Shown: one piece after another, positions 54,300 through 63,121 of the stretch
Layout of the letters: each line of letters opens with the position of its first letter
Position numbering within the stretch: position 1 is the stretch's first letter
Assembly (NCBI GenBank): GCA_023480735.1
Contig: JAMCXB010000017.1
Span: 1 to 64,000 of the forward strand
Source: Bacteroidota bacterium
Lineage (GTDB): Bacteria > Bacteroidota > Ignavibacteria > Kryptoniales > JAKASW01
DNA: 64,000 nt
Reading direction: 5' to 3'
Translations under genes and position numbers: made by a program
Notes under the pieces: model-generated
Told to the model about the DNA's origin: nothing
What the model saw: only the letters and a program-made list of their open reading frames with translations
Databases searched by the model: none

Positions 54300-55210
54300 C
54301 AGTGCACCTCGATCATTCTTGATATTCCGGCAGCAATTTGATCCGCGATTGCTTCGACTACGTTATCCGGGACGCCGTCATAATGCTTCGATTTCAAACG
54401 CATGTCACATATTTCGTTTACATAATCTATTACGACAAATTTCCGCTCGGCAGTCAATGCAATCTCGGTAGAGAAGAAATCCAGGCCGCAAACGGAGTAA
54501 ATCGTCCTGACAATATTCTTAATCTCATGGAGGTCAAACTTCTCCATCTCTTCCTGTGATGCCTCAATGTACAGGTGTGTCAAGTCATCCCACCAGCAAA
54601 CAAACACTTCGCCGTAGACGTAGAACGGCCTGAACCACGCCCTCCGGCCATCAAAGTCTACAGGCTCAATCTTCTGCTGGAGCAAATACTTGTCGTCTTT
54701 ATTGTGCTGCCTTGTGTCTACCACCTCACGCAAGTCCTCCGCTCCAGTCACAACGCCAATTCCGCCGCCGGTGGTATTTGCGGGTTTGATTATGAACGGG
54801 CGGCCGAGCTGGGCCAACTCGGTGAGGCTCAGCTTCACTTCTCGCTGCGAGCTGTAGGGTGAAGTGATAATCGTATATGGAACGTGGATACCGGCAGTTA
54901 TGAATTCTAGATGCATTGAAGCTTTGTCTGAAGCATGCAGGATCTTGGAAGGATCGTTTAGTATGGGAATCTCTCTGTGCTTCAGCAAGTGTACTATGGC
55001 CTCACAAGTATCGTCGACATCTGAAGCCCTGTCCACGACGGCTTTGAATGAGACCGTTCTGTGCCGGACTTCCTCAAGGATCCTCTCAAAGTCCCCCACG
55101 TGGATGACCTGATGTGAAATGTTTTTCGAATGGAATTTGTTTGAAAGGACGGAGATGAAATCGGCGTCATATTCCCATTCATAGAATATCGCGCAATCTA
55201 TGGTTTTCAT
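54299..55210 (-). CDS. ATP-grasp family protein (RimK-like)
   Basis: 303 residues. The ATP-grasp fold shows RPFIIKPANTTGGGIGVV (ATP-binding lysine and glycine-rich loop), a hinge at KYLLQQKIEPVD, and metal-binding acidic residues in STEIALTAERKFVVIDYVNEICDMR. Such enzymes join a carboxylate to an amine or thiol through an acyl phosphate. The substrate is unknown. It is the first gene of a three-gene operon with the DnaQ-like and Cho-like nucleases and overlaps the exonuclease start by one base. Confidence 0.8.
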   Translation of the reverse strand: MKTIDCAIFYEWEYDADFISVLSNKFHSKNISHQVIHVGDFERILEEVRHRTVSFKAVVDRASDVDDTCEAIVHLLKHREIPILNDPSKILHASDKASMHLEFITAGIHVPYTIITSPYSSQREVKLSLTELAQLGRPFIIKPANTTGGGIGVVTGAEDLREVVDTRQHNKDDKYLLQQKIEPVDFDGRRAWFRPFYVYGEVFVCWWDDLTHLYIEASQEEMEKFDLHEIKNIVRTIYSVCGLDFFSTEIALTAERKFVVIDYVNEICDMRLKSKHYDGVPDNVVEAIADQIAAGISRMIEVH

Positions 55211-55394
55211 TTCGAGTAATTTAACAAGCTTTTGGCGGAATTGAATGCCAGAAAAAGAAGCCGGTCTGGTTTTGACAGACTGCAGGAAGCTAAAATCTGT
55301 TTGTGCGCTGACATGTACCGAATGCGGAGGAGATTAGTGGTCACCGCTTATTACATTGAATCTGGGGCGACCCGAGACTAAATTCCAGACTTAG

Positions 55395-58286
55395 ATGGAT
55401 AAAACACCAGACACATCGAAAATCATAATCCGAGGCGCGCGTCAGCACAACCTGAAATCCATTGACCTGGAACTCCCCAGAGATAAATTCATCGTCATTA
55501 CAGGTTTGAGCGGGAGCGGAAAATCATCGCTCGCATTCGATACGATCTATGCCGAAGGACAGCGCCGTTATCTGGAGACGATGATGTCCTACGCCCGACA
55601 GTTCCTGCAAGTACTGGAAAGACCGGACGTCGATTTGATAGAAGGTCTAAGCCCGTCGGTTGCGATCGAGCAGAAGACAATAAGCACAAATCCACATTCC
55701 ACCGTAGGAACCGTAACGGAGATTTACGACTACATAAGGCTTCTGTTTGCAAAAGTCGGCACACAGTTCTGTGTAAAATGCAACATACCTGTCCAGCAAC
55801 AGGCCCCCGATCAAATTCTTCAGTCGATGTTTGCGGATTTCAACAACAAGAACGTACTCCTCCTGGCGCCGTTAGTTGTGGGAAGGAAAGGACATTATCG
55901 GGAACTGTTCAGGGAATTGATGGCTGAAGGATTCGTGCAAGTGAGAGTAGACGGAAACCTGCGGGATTTGCAGGATGGGATGGAGCTTTCTCGCTACGGC
56001 ACGCATACGATCGAGCTGGTGGTAGACAAATTGAAGATTCAGAAAAGATCGGTTGTCAGGTTGCGCGACTCGCTTAAGCTGGCCCTCGAAAGAGGGGCCG
56101 GAACAATTGTCCTGTTCGATCATGACTTGAAGAAAGAGCACTTCTTCAGCCGGCTCAGGTCGTGCCCAAAGTGCGGTACAAGCTATCCGGATCTCGCCCC
56201 AAATTCATTCTCCTTCAATTCAAAATTCGGGATGTGCCGGACGTGCAACGGAATCGGTCTAAGCAGGGACATCACCCCTGAGGCCCTGGTGGTTGAACCA
56301 ACGTTGTCCATTACTGACGGCGCACTCCTGTTCCCAAAACGCGACGATTTCTTCCTGATGAGCCTCCTGAACAGCGTCCTGGAGCCACACGGTGTAAATG
56401 CAAACACTCCATTCAACGAGTTCGATTCCACGATTAAGGAACTCATCTTCTTCGGAAAGAATCAGAAGAAGAACAAAAAGGGGATCAAGTTCGCGGGCGT
56501 ATCCATATCAAATCTGAATGCGAAGTTCGAAGGTTTGATTCCGATGCTTCAAAACCTCGACTTCGAAGTCTACTTTGGAAATGAGTACAGGAACATCGAA
56601 GCGCATTTGCCTTTTGCGGAGTGCAGCGACTGTGGAGGCACGAGACTCCGCCCCGAAAGCAGGTTTGTCCGTGTTCTTGACGTTGACGGGAACGAGCTGA
56701 CCGTCGATTTTGCGGTCGAAAATTCCGTCGATAAGGTGAGCTCTTATTTTGACGAGCTGAAGCTCTCCAAACGAAACCTGAAGATCGCACAGCCCATCCT
56801 TCATGAAATCAGGACACGCCTGAAATTTCTGCTCAACGTCGGACTTAACTATTTGAATCTGAATCGCCCGTCAGGGACTCTGTCGGGCGGTGAATCGCAG
56901 CGGATCAGACTGGCGACGCAAATAGGTTCTCAATTAACAGGTGTACTATATGTTATCGATGAGCCTTCAATAGGACTTCATCAGCGGGACAATATAAGGC
57001 TGATAAACTCACTAAAATCGCTCCGAGATATGGGCAATACCGTCCTGGTCGTCGAGCACGACAGAGAGACAATGGAAAGTGCCGATTACATCGTCGACCT
57101 TGGCCCTGGTGCCGGCGAACACGGCGGCTCCGTCGTAGTAGCCGGTTCGCTCAGCGACATCTTGTCGGAAAGGAAGGATTCGCTGACTGCCGCCTATTTG
57201 CGGGACGAGAAGGAAATTCCCGTGAGAAGCAAGGAACAGCTCAGAAAGCCAAATGGCTCATTCATAACTCTCGAAGGGGCTTCAGGCAACAATCTCAAGC
57301 GTATCGACGTAAAATTCCCTCTCGGCCTTTTCATATGCATAACCGGAGTGAGCGGCTCAGGCAAGTCGAGCCTGATCAACGACACACTTTACAGAATTCT
57401 TGGAAAACACTTCTACAGGCTTTCAGAGCAGCCGCTTCCCTATGGATTGATCACAGGGGTCGACCTGATAGACAAGGTTGTAGACGTAGATCAGTCTCCG
57501 ATAGGAAGGACCCCGAGGTCAAATCCCGCAACTTATGTCGGAGTGTTCACCGCAATCCGCGATTTGTTCGCGCAGCTTCCAGAATCGAAGATTCGAGGGT
57601 ATAAGCCCGGAAGATTCTCGTTCAATGTGCAAGAGGGGCGCTGCCCGGCGTGTGAAGGCGACGGAATGCGGAAAATTGAGATGAGCTTCCTCCCGGACGT
57701 CTATGTGAAATGTGAGGTTTGCAACGGGAAGCGGTACGGCGCTGCGACGCTCGATGTCAGGTACAAAGGCAAAACGATAGCCGACGTACTGGAAATGACA
57801 GTCGAGGATGCGCTTGCTCTCTTTGAAGAGATACCGTCGATAAAGAGGAAACTTCAAACGATGAATGAAGTGGGACTGGGTTATATTCGTCTGGGTCAAT
57901 CATCGACGACCCTTTCCGGCGGAGAGGCTCAGCGCGTCAAACTTGCGACGGAGCTCTCCAAGGTCGCGACCGGAAAGACAATGTACATATTGGACGAGCC
58001 GACGACGGGACTTCACTTCGAAGACATTCGAATACTCCTGGACTTGCTGCACAGACTGGTGGATAGAGGAAACACCGTAATAGTTGTGGAACATAATCTA
58101 GACGTCATAAAATGTGCGGACTGGATTATCGATCTTGGGCCTGAGGGTGGCGAGGCTGGGGGATACATCGTTGCCGAGGGACCTCCGCACAAGATCATAA
58201 AGAGTGCGGAGTCTTACACCGCCCGATATTTATCTAAGTGCCTGAAAAATGGAACAAACGGGACTTCCGGCAGAAATAGCGAATGA
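55395..58286 (+). CDS. uvrA: Excinuclease ABC subunit A
   Basis: 963 residues, full length. Two ABC ATPase halves with Walker A GLSGSGKSSLAF and GVSGSGKSSLIND, and signatures LSGGESQRIRLA and LSGGEAQRVKLA. The zinc modules show CPKC...CRTC and CPAC...CEVC, plus CVKC. It recognises damaged DNA with UvrB in nucleotide excision repair. No SOS-type operator was recognised in the 184-bp upstream gap shared with the divergent ATP-grasp gene. Confidence 0.97.
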   Translation: MDKTPDTSKIIIRGARQHNLKSIDLELPRDKFIVITGLSGSGKSSLAFDTIYAEGQRRYLETMMSYARQFLQVLERPDVDLIEGLSPSVAIEQKTISTNPHSTVGTVTEIYDYIRLLFAKVGTQFCVKCNIPVQQQAPDQILQSMFADFNNKNVLLLAPLVVGRKGHYRELFRELMAEGFVQVRVDGNLRDLQDGMELSRYGTHTIELVVDKLKIQKRSVVRLRDSLKLALERGAGTIVLFDHDLKKEHFFSRLRSCPKCGTSYPDLAPNSFSFNSKFGMCRTCNGIGLSRDITPEALVVEPTLSITDGALLFPKRDDFFLMSLLNSVLEPHGVNANTPFNEFDSTIKELIFFGKNQKKNKKGIKFAGVSISNLNAKFEGLIPMLQNLDFEVYFGNEYRNIEAHLPFAECSDCGGTRLRPESRFVRVLDVDGNELTVDFAVENSVDKVSSYFDELKLSKRNLKIAQPILHEIRTRLKFLLNVGLNYLNLNRPSGTLSGGESQRIRLATQIGSQLTGVLYVIDEPSIGLHQRDNIRLINSLKSLRDMGNTVLVVEHDRETMESADYIVDLGPGAGEHGGSVVVAGSLSDILSERKDSLTAAYLRDEKEIPVRSKEQLRKPNGSFITLEGASGNNLKRIDVKFPLGLFICITGVSGSGKSSLINDTLYRILGKHFYRLSEQPLPYGLITGVDLIDKVVDVDQSPIGRTPRSNPATYVGVFTAIRDLFAQLPESKIRGYKPGRFSFNVQEGRCPACEGDGMRKIEMSFLPDVYVKCEVCNGKRYGAATLDVRYKGKTIADVLEMTVEDALALFEEIPSIKRKLQTMNEVGLGYIRLGQSSTTLSGGEAQRVKLATELSKVATGKTMYILDEPTTGLHFEDIRILLDLLHRLVDRGNTVIVVEHNLDVIKCADWIIDLGPEGGEAGGYIVAEGPPHKIIKSAESYTARYLSKCLKNGTNGTSGRNSE

Positions 58287-58587
58287 GCTGTCGGCGGGCC
58301 AAAAGGCCCTCGATGACGGCAACGATGGAAAAGCCCGGGTCTGCGGGCGGAGAGCTGTCGGAAAGGCTTTTGCTCGCTCGCGTTACTCGAAGGGCATCGC
58401 GGGGACAATCAGTTCAATTGAGAGCTTGAAGCTGATTTCGACTGTGGAAGAACTATCGGCAGAAGTTCGCGACGCCGCTCGGAGGTTGTCGTTGAGTGTC
58501 GCTGACACGAGCGCCCGGCCCATCTCAACCGAGCCGATAAAGGACGCTCTTGTAATAGTGCATGCCTTGCTACGCTCACAAAAATAG
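58249..58587 (+). CDS. Conserved small protein overlapping the uvrA end
   Basis: 112 residues starting 38 bases inside uvrA in another frame. The sequence ALDDGNDGKARVCGRRAVGKAF contains an RVC-x-RRA-x-G pattern that I recall, without certainty, from small uncharacterised proteins of other phyla. It looks mainly helical, with no signal or membrane segment. Function unknown. Expression is probably coupled to uvrA. Confidence 0.6.
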   Translation: MEQTGLPAEIANELSAGQKALDDGNDGKARVCGRRAVGKAFARSRYSKGIAGTISSIESLKLISTVEELSAEVRDAARRLSLSVADTSARPISTEPIKDALVIVHALLRSQK

Positions 58588-58657
58588 ACTTCCCGTTATT
58601 CCCTTCCCCTTTCGAGACCGACACTCGTCTAAGACTGCATACCCCGCCACGCTCGAC

Positions 58658-59566
58658 TTAGTGAACTGCCGCCCTGCGCCTCGTTGTCACTCGAGCTGCT
58701 GCGAACTTCGGATCAAGTTTTTCACGGACTTTGTCCACCGGCATCGACATTCCGGTCCAAATCTCGAACGACTTGGCGGCCTGATTATAAAGCATTTCAA
58801 TCCCGCTCACAGTTGTCGCGTTCTTCTTCTTCGCATCCTTCAGAAACTGCGTCTGAACCGGATTATAAACGAGGTCGAAGAATATCTTTCCGTCGAGGTC
58901 CTTTGGGTCTGCCATCATTACGTTTTCGCCCGGCGACGGTGACATGCCGACAGACGTAGCGTTTATGACCAGCCTGCTCGTCTCAATGACGTTTCCTTCA
59001 TCAAGGCTGTGAAGCTCAACGACCTTGATGTTATTATAGTTCTGAGAGTCGGAGAAAAACTTCTTCATCAGTTCAGCCCGGGAGGTGTCTCTGTTGATTA
59101 CGAATATCTGGGCGGGATGGTAATATGAAATAAGTGAATACACGGCAGCGCGCCCCCCTCCGCCCGCACCGAATACGGTAACAGATTGGTCGGCAATTTG
59201 GTCGCGATAGGGCTTTAGCGCTTCCACAACCCCGTCAACATCGGTGTTGTGCCCCACCAGCGAGTCGTTCTCCACGTGGATCGTATTCACGGCACCTACA
59301 AGCCTCGCATCGGCAGAGATCTCGTCTATGAATTCCATCACCGCCTCCTTGTGCGGAATGGTCACATTGCATCCCACAATTCCAAGGGCAATCATTCCTT
59401 TCAGTGCATCACGCAGGTTCTTGGGATGCACGTCGAATGCGGCATAGTGATAATCTTGATTCATGATCCTAAATGCGGTCTCATGAATCAAGGGAGACCA
59501 GCTGTGCGAAATCGGATGTCCGATTATTCCGACGAGCTTAACGTGACTCTTTATATTTCTTTTCAT
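58658..59566 (-). CDS. aroE: Shikimate dehydrogenase
   Basis: 302 residues, NADPH-dependent reduction of 3-dehydroshikimate. Shikimate-binding GHPISHSWSPLIHETAF, catalytic Lys and Asp in CNVTIPHKEAV and GHNTDVDGV, and the cofactor loop VFGAGGGGRAAVYSL are all present. It is somewhat longer than the usual 270-285 residues, with a short C-terminal tail rich in Arg. It overlaps the end of the TPR gene by 29 bases, so it is translated from the same transcript. Confidence 0.95.
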   Translation of the reverse strand: MKRNIKSHVKLVGIIGHPISHSWSPLIHETAFRIMNQDYHYAAFDVHPKNLRDALKGMIALGIVGCNVTIPHKEAVMEFIDEISADARLVGAVNTIHVENDSLVGHNTDVDGVVEALKPYRDQIADQSVTVFGAGGGGRAAVYSLISYYHPAQIFVINRDTSRAELMKKFFSDSQNYNNIKVVELHSLDEGNVIETSRLVINATSVGMSPSPGENVMMADPKDLDGKIFFDLVYNPVQTQFLKDAKKKNATTVSGIEMLYNQAAKSFEIWTGMSMPVDKVREKLDPKFAAARVTTRRRAAVH

Positions 59567-61001
59567 TTACCAACCACTCATACACTGGGAACACAAAGTT
59601 AATGAGAATTTCCGGATTTGAATGCTGAATCTGGCCAAAATCCTGAAAGAATGTATTAATCTTGTGAGGCTCAAGCTCAAGCGCCTTCTTTGCACTATCT
59701 ATCGCTTCCGCAAACTGACCGATCTGCAGACAGCACTTACATTTCTGATAGTAGGCCTCTCCCCACTCGGGCGAAATACGCGTTACTTGATTGTAAACGT
59801 CCAGTGCTTCTTCATATTTCTCGCATTCGACGAGTGCGTCTCCCAGATCCAGCCAGCCATCAACATTTTCGGGCTGAAGACGCGTAACACGCCCATAACT
59901 CTCCACTGCCGCCTGAAACAACTCCAACGTGAACTCGACGTCACCGCGGGCATGCCATATGTCGGGATCGGAGGAGCTCAGCCCAGTGGCTTTCGTAAAA
60001 TCGCTTAAAGCCTTCCTGTACATGCTCATGGCATCGTAACACACCGCCCTGCCAAAAAGAGATTCGACGTGGTCAGGATCGTTCTTCAAGGCCTCGCTGT
60101 AGCACCTGACTGCATCTTTATACTCGCCCAACTCTTCGTATGCAGTCGCCATATTATGCCAGGACGCAACATCTTTTGGTTCATACTTAAGAGTTGTCTT
60201 ATAACTCTCGACAGCCTCACGCAATTTCCCCATACTGAGAAGAGCGTTGCTTCTGTTGTACCAGGCAGCACTGAATTTCTCGTCGATAGCTATAGCCATG
60301 TCATAACTCTCTACAGCAGTCTGATATTTGCCGAGAGCGTTCAAGGAAATGCCGCGATTGTACCATGCCCTATAATTATACGGATCGAGCTCGATCACTT
60401 TGTCATAGCACTTTAGGGATTTCTCCGGCTGGTCGAGATAATCATAACAATACGCAAGTTCGAACCAGGCATCTTTGTCGGTGGAATCGAGCTCGCTCAG
60501 GTATCTGAATACCTTGGAGGCTTCATCAAACCGGGTGAGTTTTTCCAGGATAACACCTTTATTCATCAAAGCTTCATAACTGCCGGGATCGATATCCAGA
60601 GCTCGCTCAATACTATCGAGCGCTTCCTCATACTTATCGAGCATTTGCAGGCAGCTTGACCTCCCAACTAACGCATCCACTTCGATAGGATTAAACTCAA
60701 GTGCCCTGGTATAATCGTCCAAAGCCTCCTCAAATTTACCGAGTGTTTCGTTAATCTCGCCTCTCCTATACCAATTTTCGGCACTCACCGGCATGACAGA
60801 AATCAGCTTGTTCGCGAAGAACAAGGCATCCTCGTACTTATCCTGGCTCGTGAAATAGTCTATTATCTCTTCCAGCGCCGCTATACTGGAAAAGGTCGGT
60901 TCTTCCCTTCGAAGGCGCCTTATTTCCTCGCTAATATTGCGCTTTTCGAACTCGTCGTATTCATCGTCGTCTAATGTGAAGTCAAAGTCATCTCTATTCA
61001 T
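59538..61001 (-). CDS. TPR-repeat protein
   Basis: 487 residues. After an acidic N-terminus (MNRDDFDFTLDDDEYDEFEK) come about 11-12 consecutive tetratricopeptide repeats of 34 residues, for example AWYNRGISLNALGKYQTAVE and AWYNRSNALLSMGKLREAVE. No enzymatic or export signal is seen, so it is a cytoplasmic scaffold or regulator with unknown partners. The ATG at 61001 with AGGA about seven bases upstream is preferred to the ORF-track start 48 codons earlier. It precedes aroE. Confidence 0.88.
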   Translation of the reverse strand: MNRDDFDFTLDDDEYDEFEKRNISEEIRRLRREEPTFSSIAALEEIIDYFTSQDKYEDALFFANKLISVMPVSAENWYRRGEINETLGKFEEALDDYTRALEFNPIEVDALVGRSSCLQMLDKYEEALDSIERALDIDPGSYEALMNKGVILEKLTRFDEASKVFRYLSELDSTDKDAWFELAYCYDYLDQPEKSLKCYDKVIELDPYNYRAWYNRGISLNALGKYQTAVESYDMAIAIDEKFSAAWYNRSNALLSMGKLREAVESYKTTLKYEPKDVASWHNMATAYEELGEYKDAVRCYSEALKNDPDHVESLFGRAVCYDAMSMYRKALSDFTKATGLSSSDPDIWHARGDVEFTLELFQAAVESYGRVTRLQPENVDGWLDLGDALVECEKYEEALDVYNQVTRISPEWGEAYYQKCKCCLQIGQFAEAIDSAKKALELEPHKINTFFQDFGQIQHSNPEILINFVFPVYEWLVNEKKYKESR

Positions 61002-61398
61002 ATGGATTCCTGAGCGTGGTTCAAGATATTCTCGTGAAAAGTAAAAATCAAGAAGATGCTTTGGGTACATTCCTCCCAATGCAGTTGCCAACGATAGAAA
61101 TGGCCTCTTGGGTGCAAAATCAACATTTGCGCTCAAGCAAATCATTTAGCAACAATTGGAATAGTCCTATCGACGGTGAGAGAAGAAAAGATTTGCCCTA
61201 AATTGGCGGCGCGTTGAAAGTGCCTATCATCAATCCAGATGATCCTCCGATCGAGCTTATCCGCCGAACCAACAGAAGAAAAAGCGGACCATCAACTACG
61301 CTTAGGGTAAATTCCGCCGCTGAAGGATAGTAGGTGAAGTCACGTATGCAAGAAAAAAGTATCGCGACCTTCATATACATTGCTTCACCCGCATGACC

Positions 61399-61428
61399 AG
61401 CTTTAGCGTAGTCAAGCGGAGAGGGTGG
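61399..61428. repeat. 30-bp direct repeat, left copy (tRNA-Ser 3' end)
   Basis: AGCTTTAGCGTAGTCAAGCG plus GAGAGGGTGG, identical to 61837-61866. It corresponds to the acceptor 3' strand of tRNA-Ser(GGA) and its downstream flank on the minus strand. Together the copies bracket the GIY-YIG gene. Confidence 0.85.
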
Positions 61429-61473
61429 TAGACTATGCTCTTTCAGAGCTTCGTCTGCCGGGGGATTCGAACC
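61399..61473 (-). pseudogene. Partial tRNA-Ser 3' end interrupted by a hairpin
   Basis: On the minus strand GGTTCGAATCCC (T loop) and CCACCCTCTCCG (acceptor end) are present as in tRNA-Ser(GGA). About 33 bases lie between them, containing the hairpin GCTCT-GAA-AGAGC. The 5' part of the tRNA is missing. It is a decayed tRNA copy. Confidence 0.6.
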
Positions 61474-61478
61474 TTTGC

Positions 61479-61730
61479 TCAGTCGCCGAGTATTCTCTTG
61501 TTGAGAATGGCCTTCCCGGAACCTGTCTTGAAGTACCTTTCCAATTCCCTGGCTTTCTTCTCGCCCCTGACCGCAACGTAAGCTGACATATCCAGCGGCC
61601 TGTAAGCCTTCGTCGACTGCACATACCCGCTGTTGTGCTGCACCATCCTTCGCTCCAAGTCATCCGTCGAGCCTACGTACGTAAAGCGTTTTACAGGGCT
61701 CCTCAGAAAGTAGACATACCACCAATCCAT
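61479..61730 (-). CDS. GIY-YIG domain protein (UPF0213-like)
   Basis: 83 residues consisting of one GIY-YIG nuclease domain: MDWWYVYFLRSPVKRFTYVG gives the two signature strands, followed by STDDLERRMVQHNSG with the conserved Arg and His. The conserved catalytic Glu would be in KARELERYF. Stand-alone members have no settled function. The gene lies between a 30-bp direct repeat derived from the neighbouring tRNA-Ser 3' end, which suggests that it arrived as, or travels with, a small mobile unit. Confidence 0.85.
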   Translation of the reverse strand: MDWWYVYFLRSPVKRFTYVGSTDDLERRMVQHNSGYVQSTKAYRPLDMSAYVAVRGEKKARELERYFKTGSGKAILNKRILGD

Positions 61731-61827
61731 GTGTCCCCCTCGTATCTTCTTATGTATGAAAAGAAGCCTCAGCCCGTCGTTTGTTCCTTCACGCCCGACT
61801 ACGTTCTTGCCATACTCAGTTTACCCT

Positions 61828-61941
<114 letters not shown>

Positions 61942-62036
61942 AACAAACTGACTTTGAAATGAACAAGCTTTGCACGGTACATGTGAGATTCTCCCGTAGG
62001 CATCCCTCAAGAAATCTTTTCGGCTGTCTTGAGGCA

Positions 62037-62122
62037 GAACCGACGGTGTCCTGCACACACGCTCTCTTCCGAATGAATGCCTTCGGTACAGGCGTGCCAA
62101 TTAAACCACTCTTGCACCTTTT
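62037..62122 (-). pseudogene. tRNA-Ser(GGA)-like remnant with 22-nt insertion in the anticodon loop
   Basis: The first two thirds match tRNA-Ser(GGA) closely: AGGTGCAAGAGTGG, AATTGGCACGCCTG and AGAGCGTGTGTGCAGGA. The anticodon loop is interrupted by 22 bases (62067-62088) that can fold as CCGAA/TTCGG. The T arm and 3' acceptor strand have decayed. It is unlikely to give a working tRNA unless spliced and repaired. Confidence 0.7.
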
Positions 62123-62173
62123 CAGAGAATGTCTTGCAAATAACTCAACGCTTTCTCGGCGCCGTAAACCTCG

Positions 62174-62261
62174 CGGAGAGGGAGAGATTCGAACTCTCGG
62201 TCCCGCGATGCGGGACAACGGTTTTCGAGACCGCCCCGTTCGACCGCTCCGGCACCTCTCC
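62174..62261 (-). tRNA. tRNA-Ser (anticodon CGA)
   Basis: 88-nt class II tRNA with the same acceptor stem (GGAGAGG/CCTCTCC, discriminator G). The anticodon loop is CTCGAAA between GCGGT and ACCGT, giving anticodon CGA. The variable arm is TGTCCCGCATCGCGGGACC and the T arm GAGAG-TTCGAAT-CTCTC. It reads UCG codons. Confidence 0.94.
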
Positions 62262-62458
62262 AGAACCTGCCCATTCATACTCCGCGCCCGCATGAAGAAG
62301 CTACGCTGACGGGTATGCACTCTAGGAGGCAAGCGTGTAAATTTAACACTTTGGACTTAGGTCTACAAGAAAAACCATGAAAATCTCCTGTAAAGTCCCG
62401 CTGCCTCTTCACTTTCTTTGCCTTGAAGATAACGCCTGCTCGGGCTATCTTCACACTT

Positions 62459-63121
62459 ATGAAAGCCGCCGCGGCAATATTGTCGAAGGACTTCTACAGC
62501 GAATTGCGAACACGCTATGCTTTGAATTCACTCATAATGTTCGTAATCGTTACCCTATCGATAATCCTCTTCTCCACCGCAGGCGAGACAGTTTCTCCAA
62601 GCCTTTCCGCTGGAATCCTCTGGATCATAATCTTTTTTGCTGCGATGAGCGGATTGTCTCGTTCTTTCGTCAGCGAGGAGGAACGCGGCACGGCAATGAC
62701 GCTGCAACTGTGGGTGAAGCCTTCCTCCGTCCTCATAGGAAAGCTTGCATTCAACTCCTTACTCATATACGTCCTGAACGCGCTGATAATAGTAGCTTAC
62801 CTCGTGACTATGCCGTCATTCGCGGTGAAGGCTCCCCTGGTCTTCTTTCTGACAATCTTGATCGGAAGTTTCGGGCTTGCGTCAGCTTCAACGTTTATAG
62901 CGGCAATCATTTCCAAGGCTAACTCCAAGGGGACACTGTACCCAGTTCTCTCTTTTCCGATATTACTGCCTCTGCTAATCAGTGTGATAGATGCGACCAG
63001 ATTGTCGGTTGAAGGAGGGTCTTTCGCGGAAGCTCTGGGTGATTTCAAGATAATGTTCTCGTATAGCGTGGTAGTGACTACCGTAGCCATTGTATTGTTT
63101 GACTTCGTTTGGAGGGATTAG
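62459..63121 (+). CDS. ccmB: Heme exporter protein B
   Basis: Inner-membrane subunit of the CcmABCD complex for c-type cytochrome maturation, 220 residues with six helices. EEERGTAMTLQLWVKP is the cytoplasmic coupling segment and FLTILIGSFGLASAST is typical. The ATG at 62459 (MKAAAAILSKDFYSELRTR) gives the normal N-terminus; the ORF track starts 12 codons earlier. It ends right before the ccmC ATG. The ATPase gene ccmA, which normally precedes ccmB, is absent from this window. Confidence 0.92.
   Translation: MKAAAAILSKDFYSELRTRYALNSLIMFVIVTLSIILFSTAGETVSPSLSAGILWIIIFFAAMSGLSRSFVSEEERGTAMTLQLWVKPSSVLIGKLAFNSLLIYVLNALIIVAYLVTMPSFAVKAPLVFFLTILIGSFGLASASTFIAAIISKANSKGTLYPVLSFPILLPLLISVIDATRLSVEGGSFAEALGDFKIMFSYSVVVTTVAIVLFDFVWRD

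Larger units (their letters stand above)
61002..61478. other. Intergenic with tRNA-Ser-derived repeat
   Basis: About 477 bp upstream of the TPR gene. The part from 61391 to 61473 carries a partial copy of the 3' end of tRNA-Ser and its trailing hairpin. The rest shows no gene. Confidence 0.5.

Noticed and set aside
62377-62922. 181-codon ORF overlapping ccmB
   Set aside because: It runs in a different frame over the clear CcmB reading frame and has no membrane or other domain pattern.
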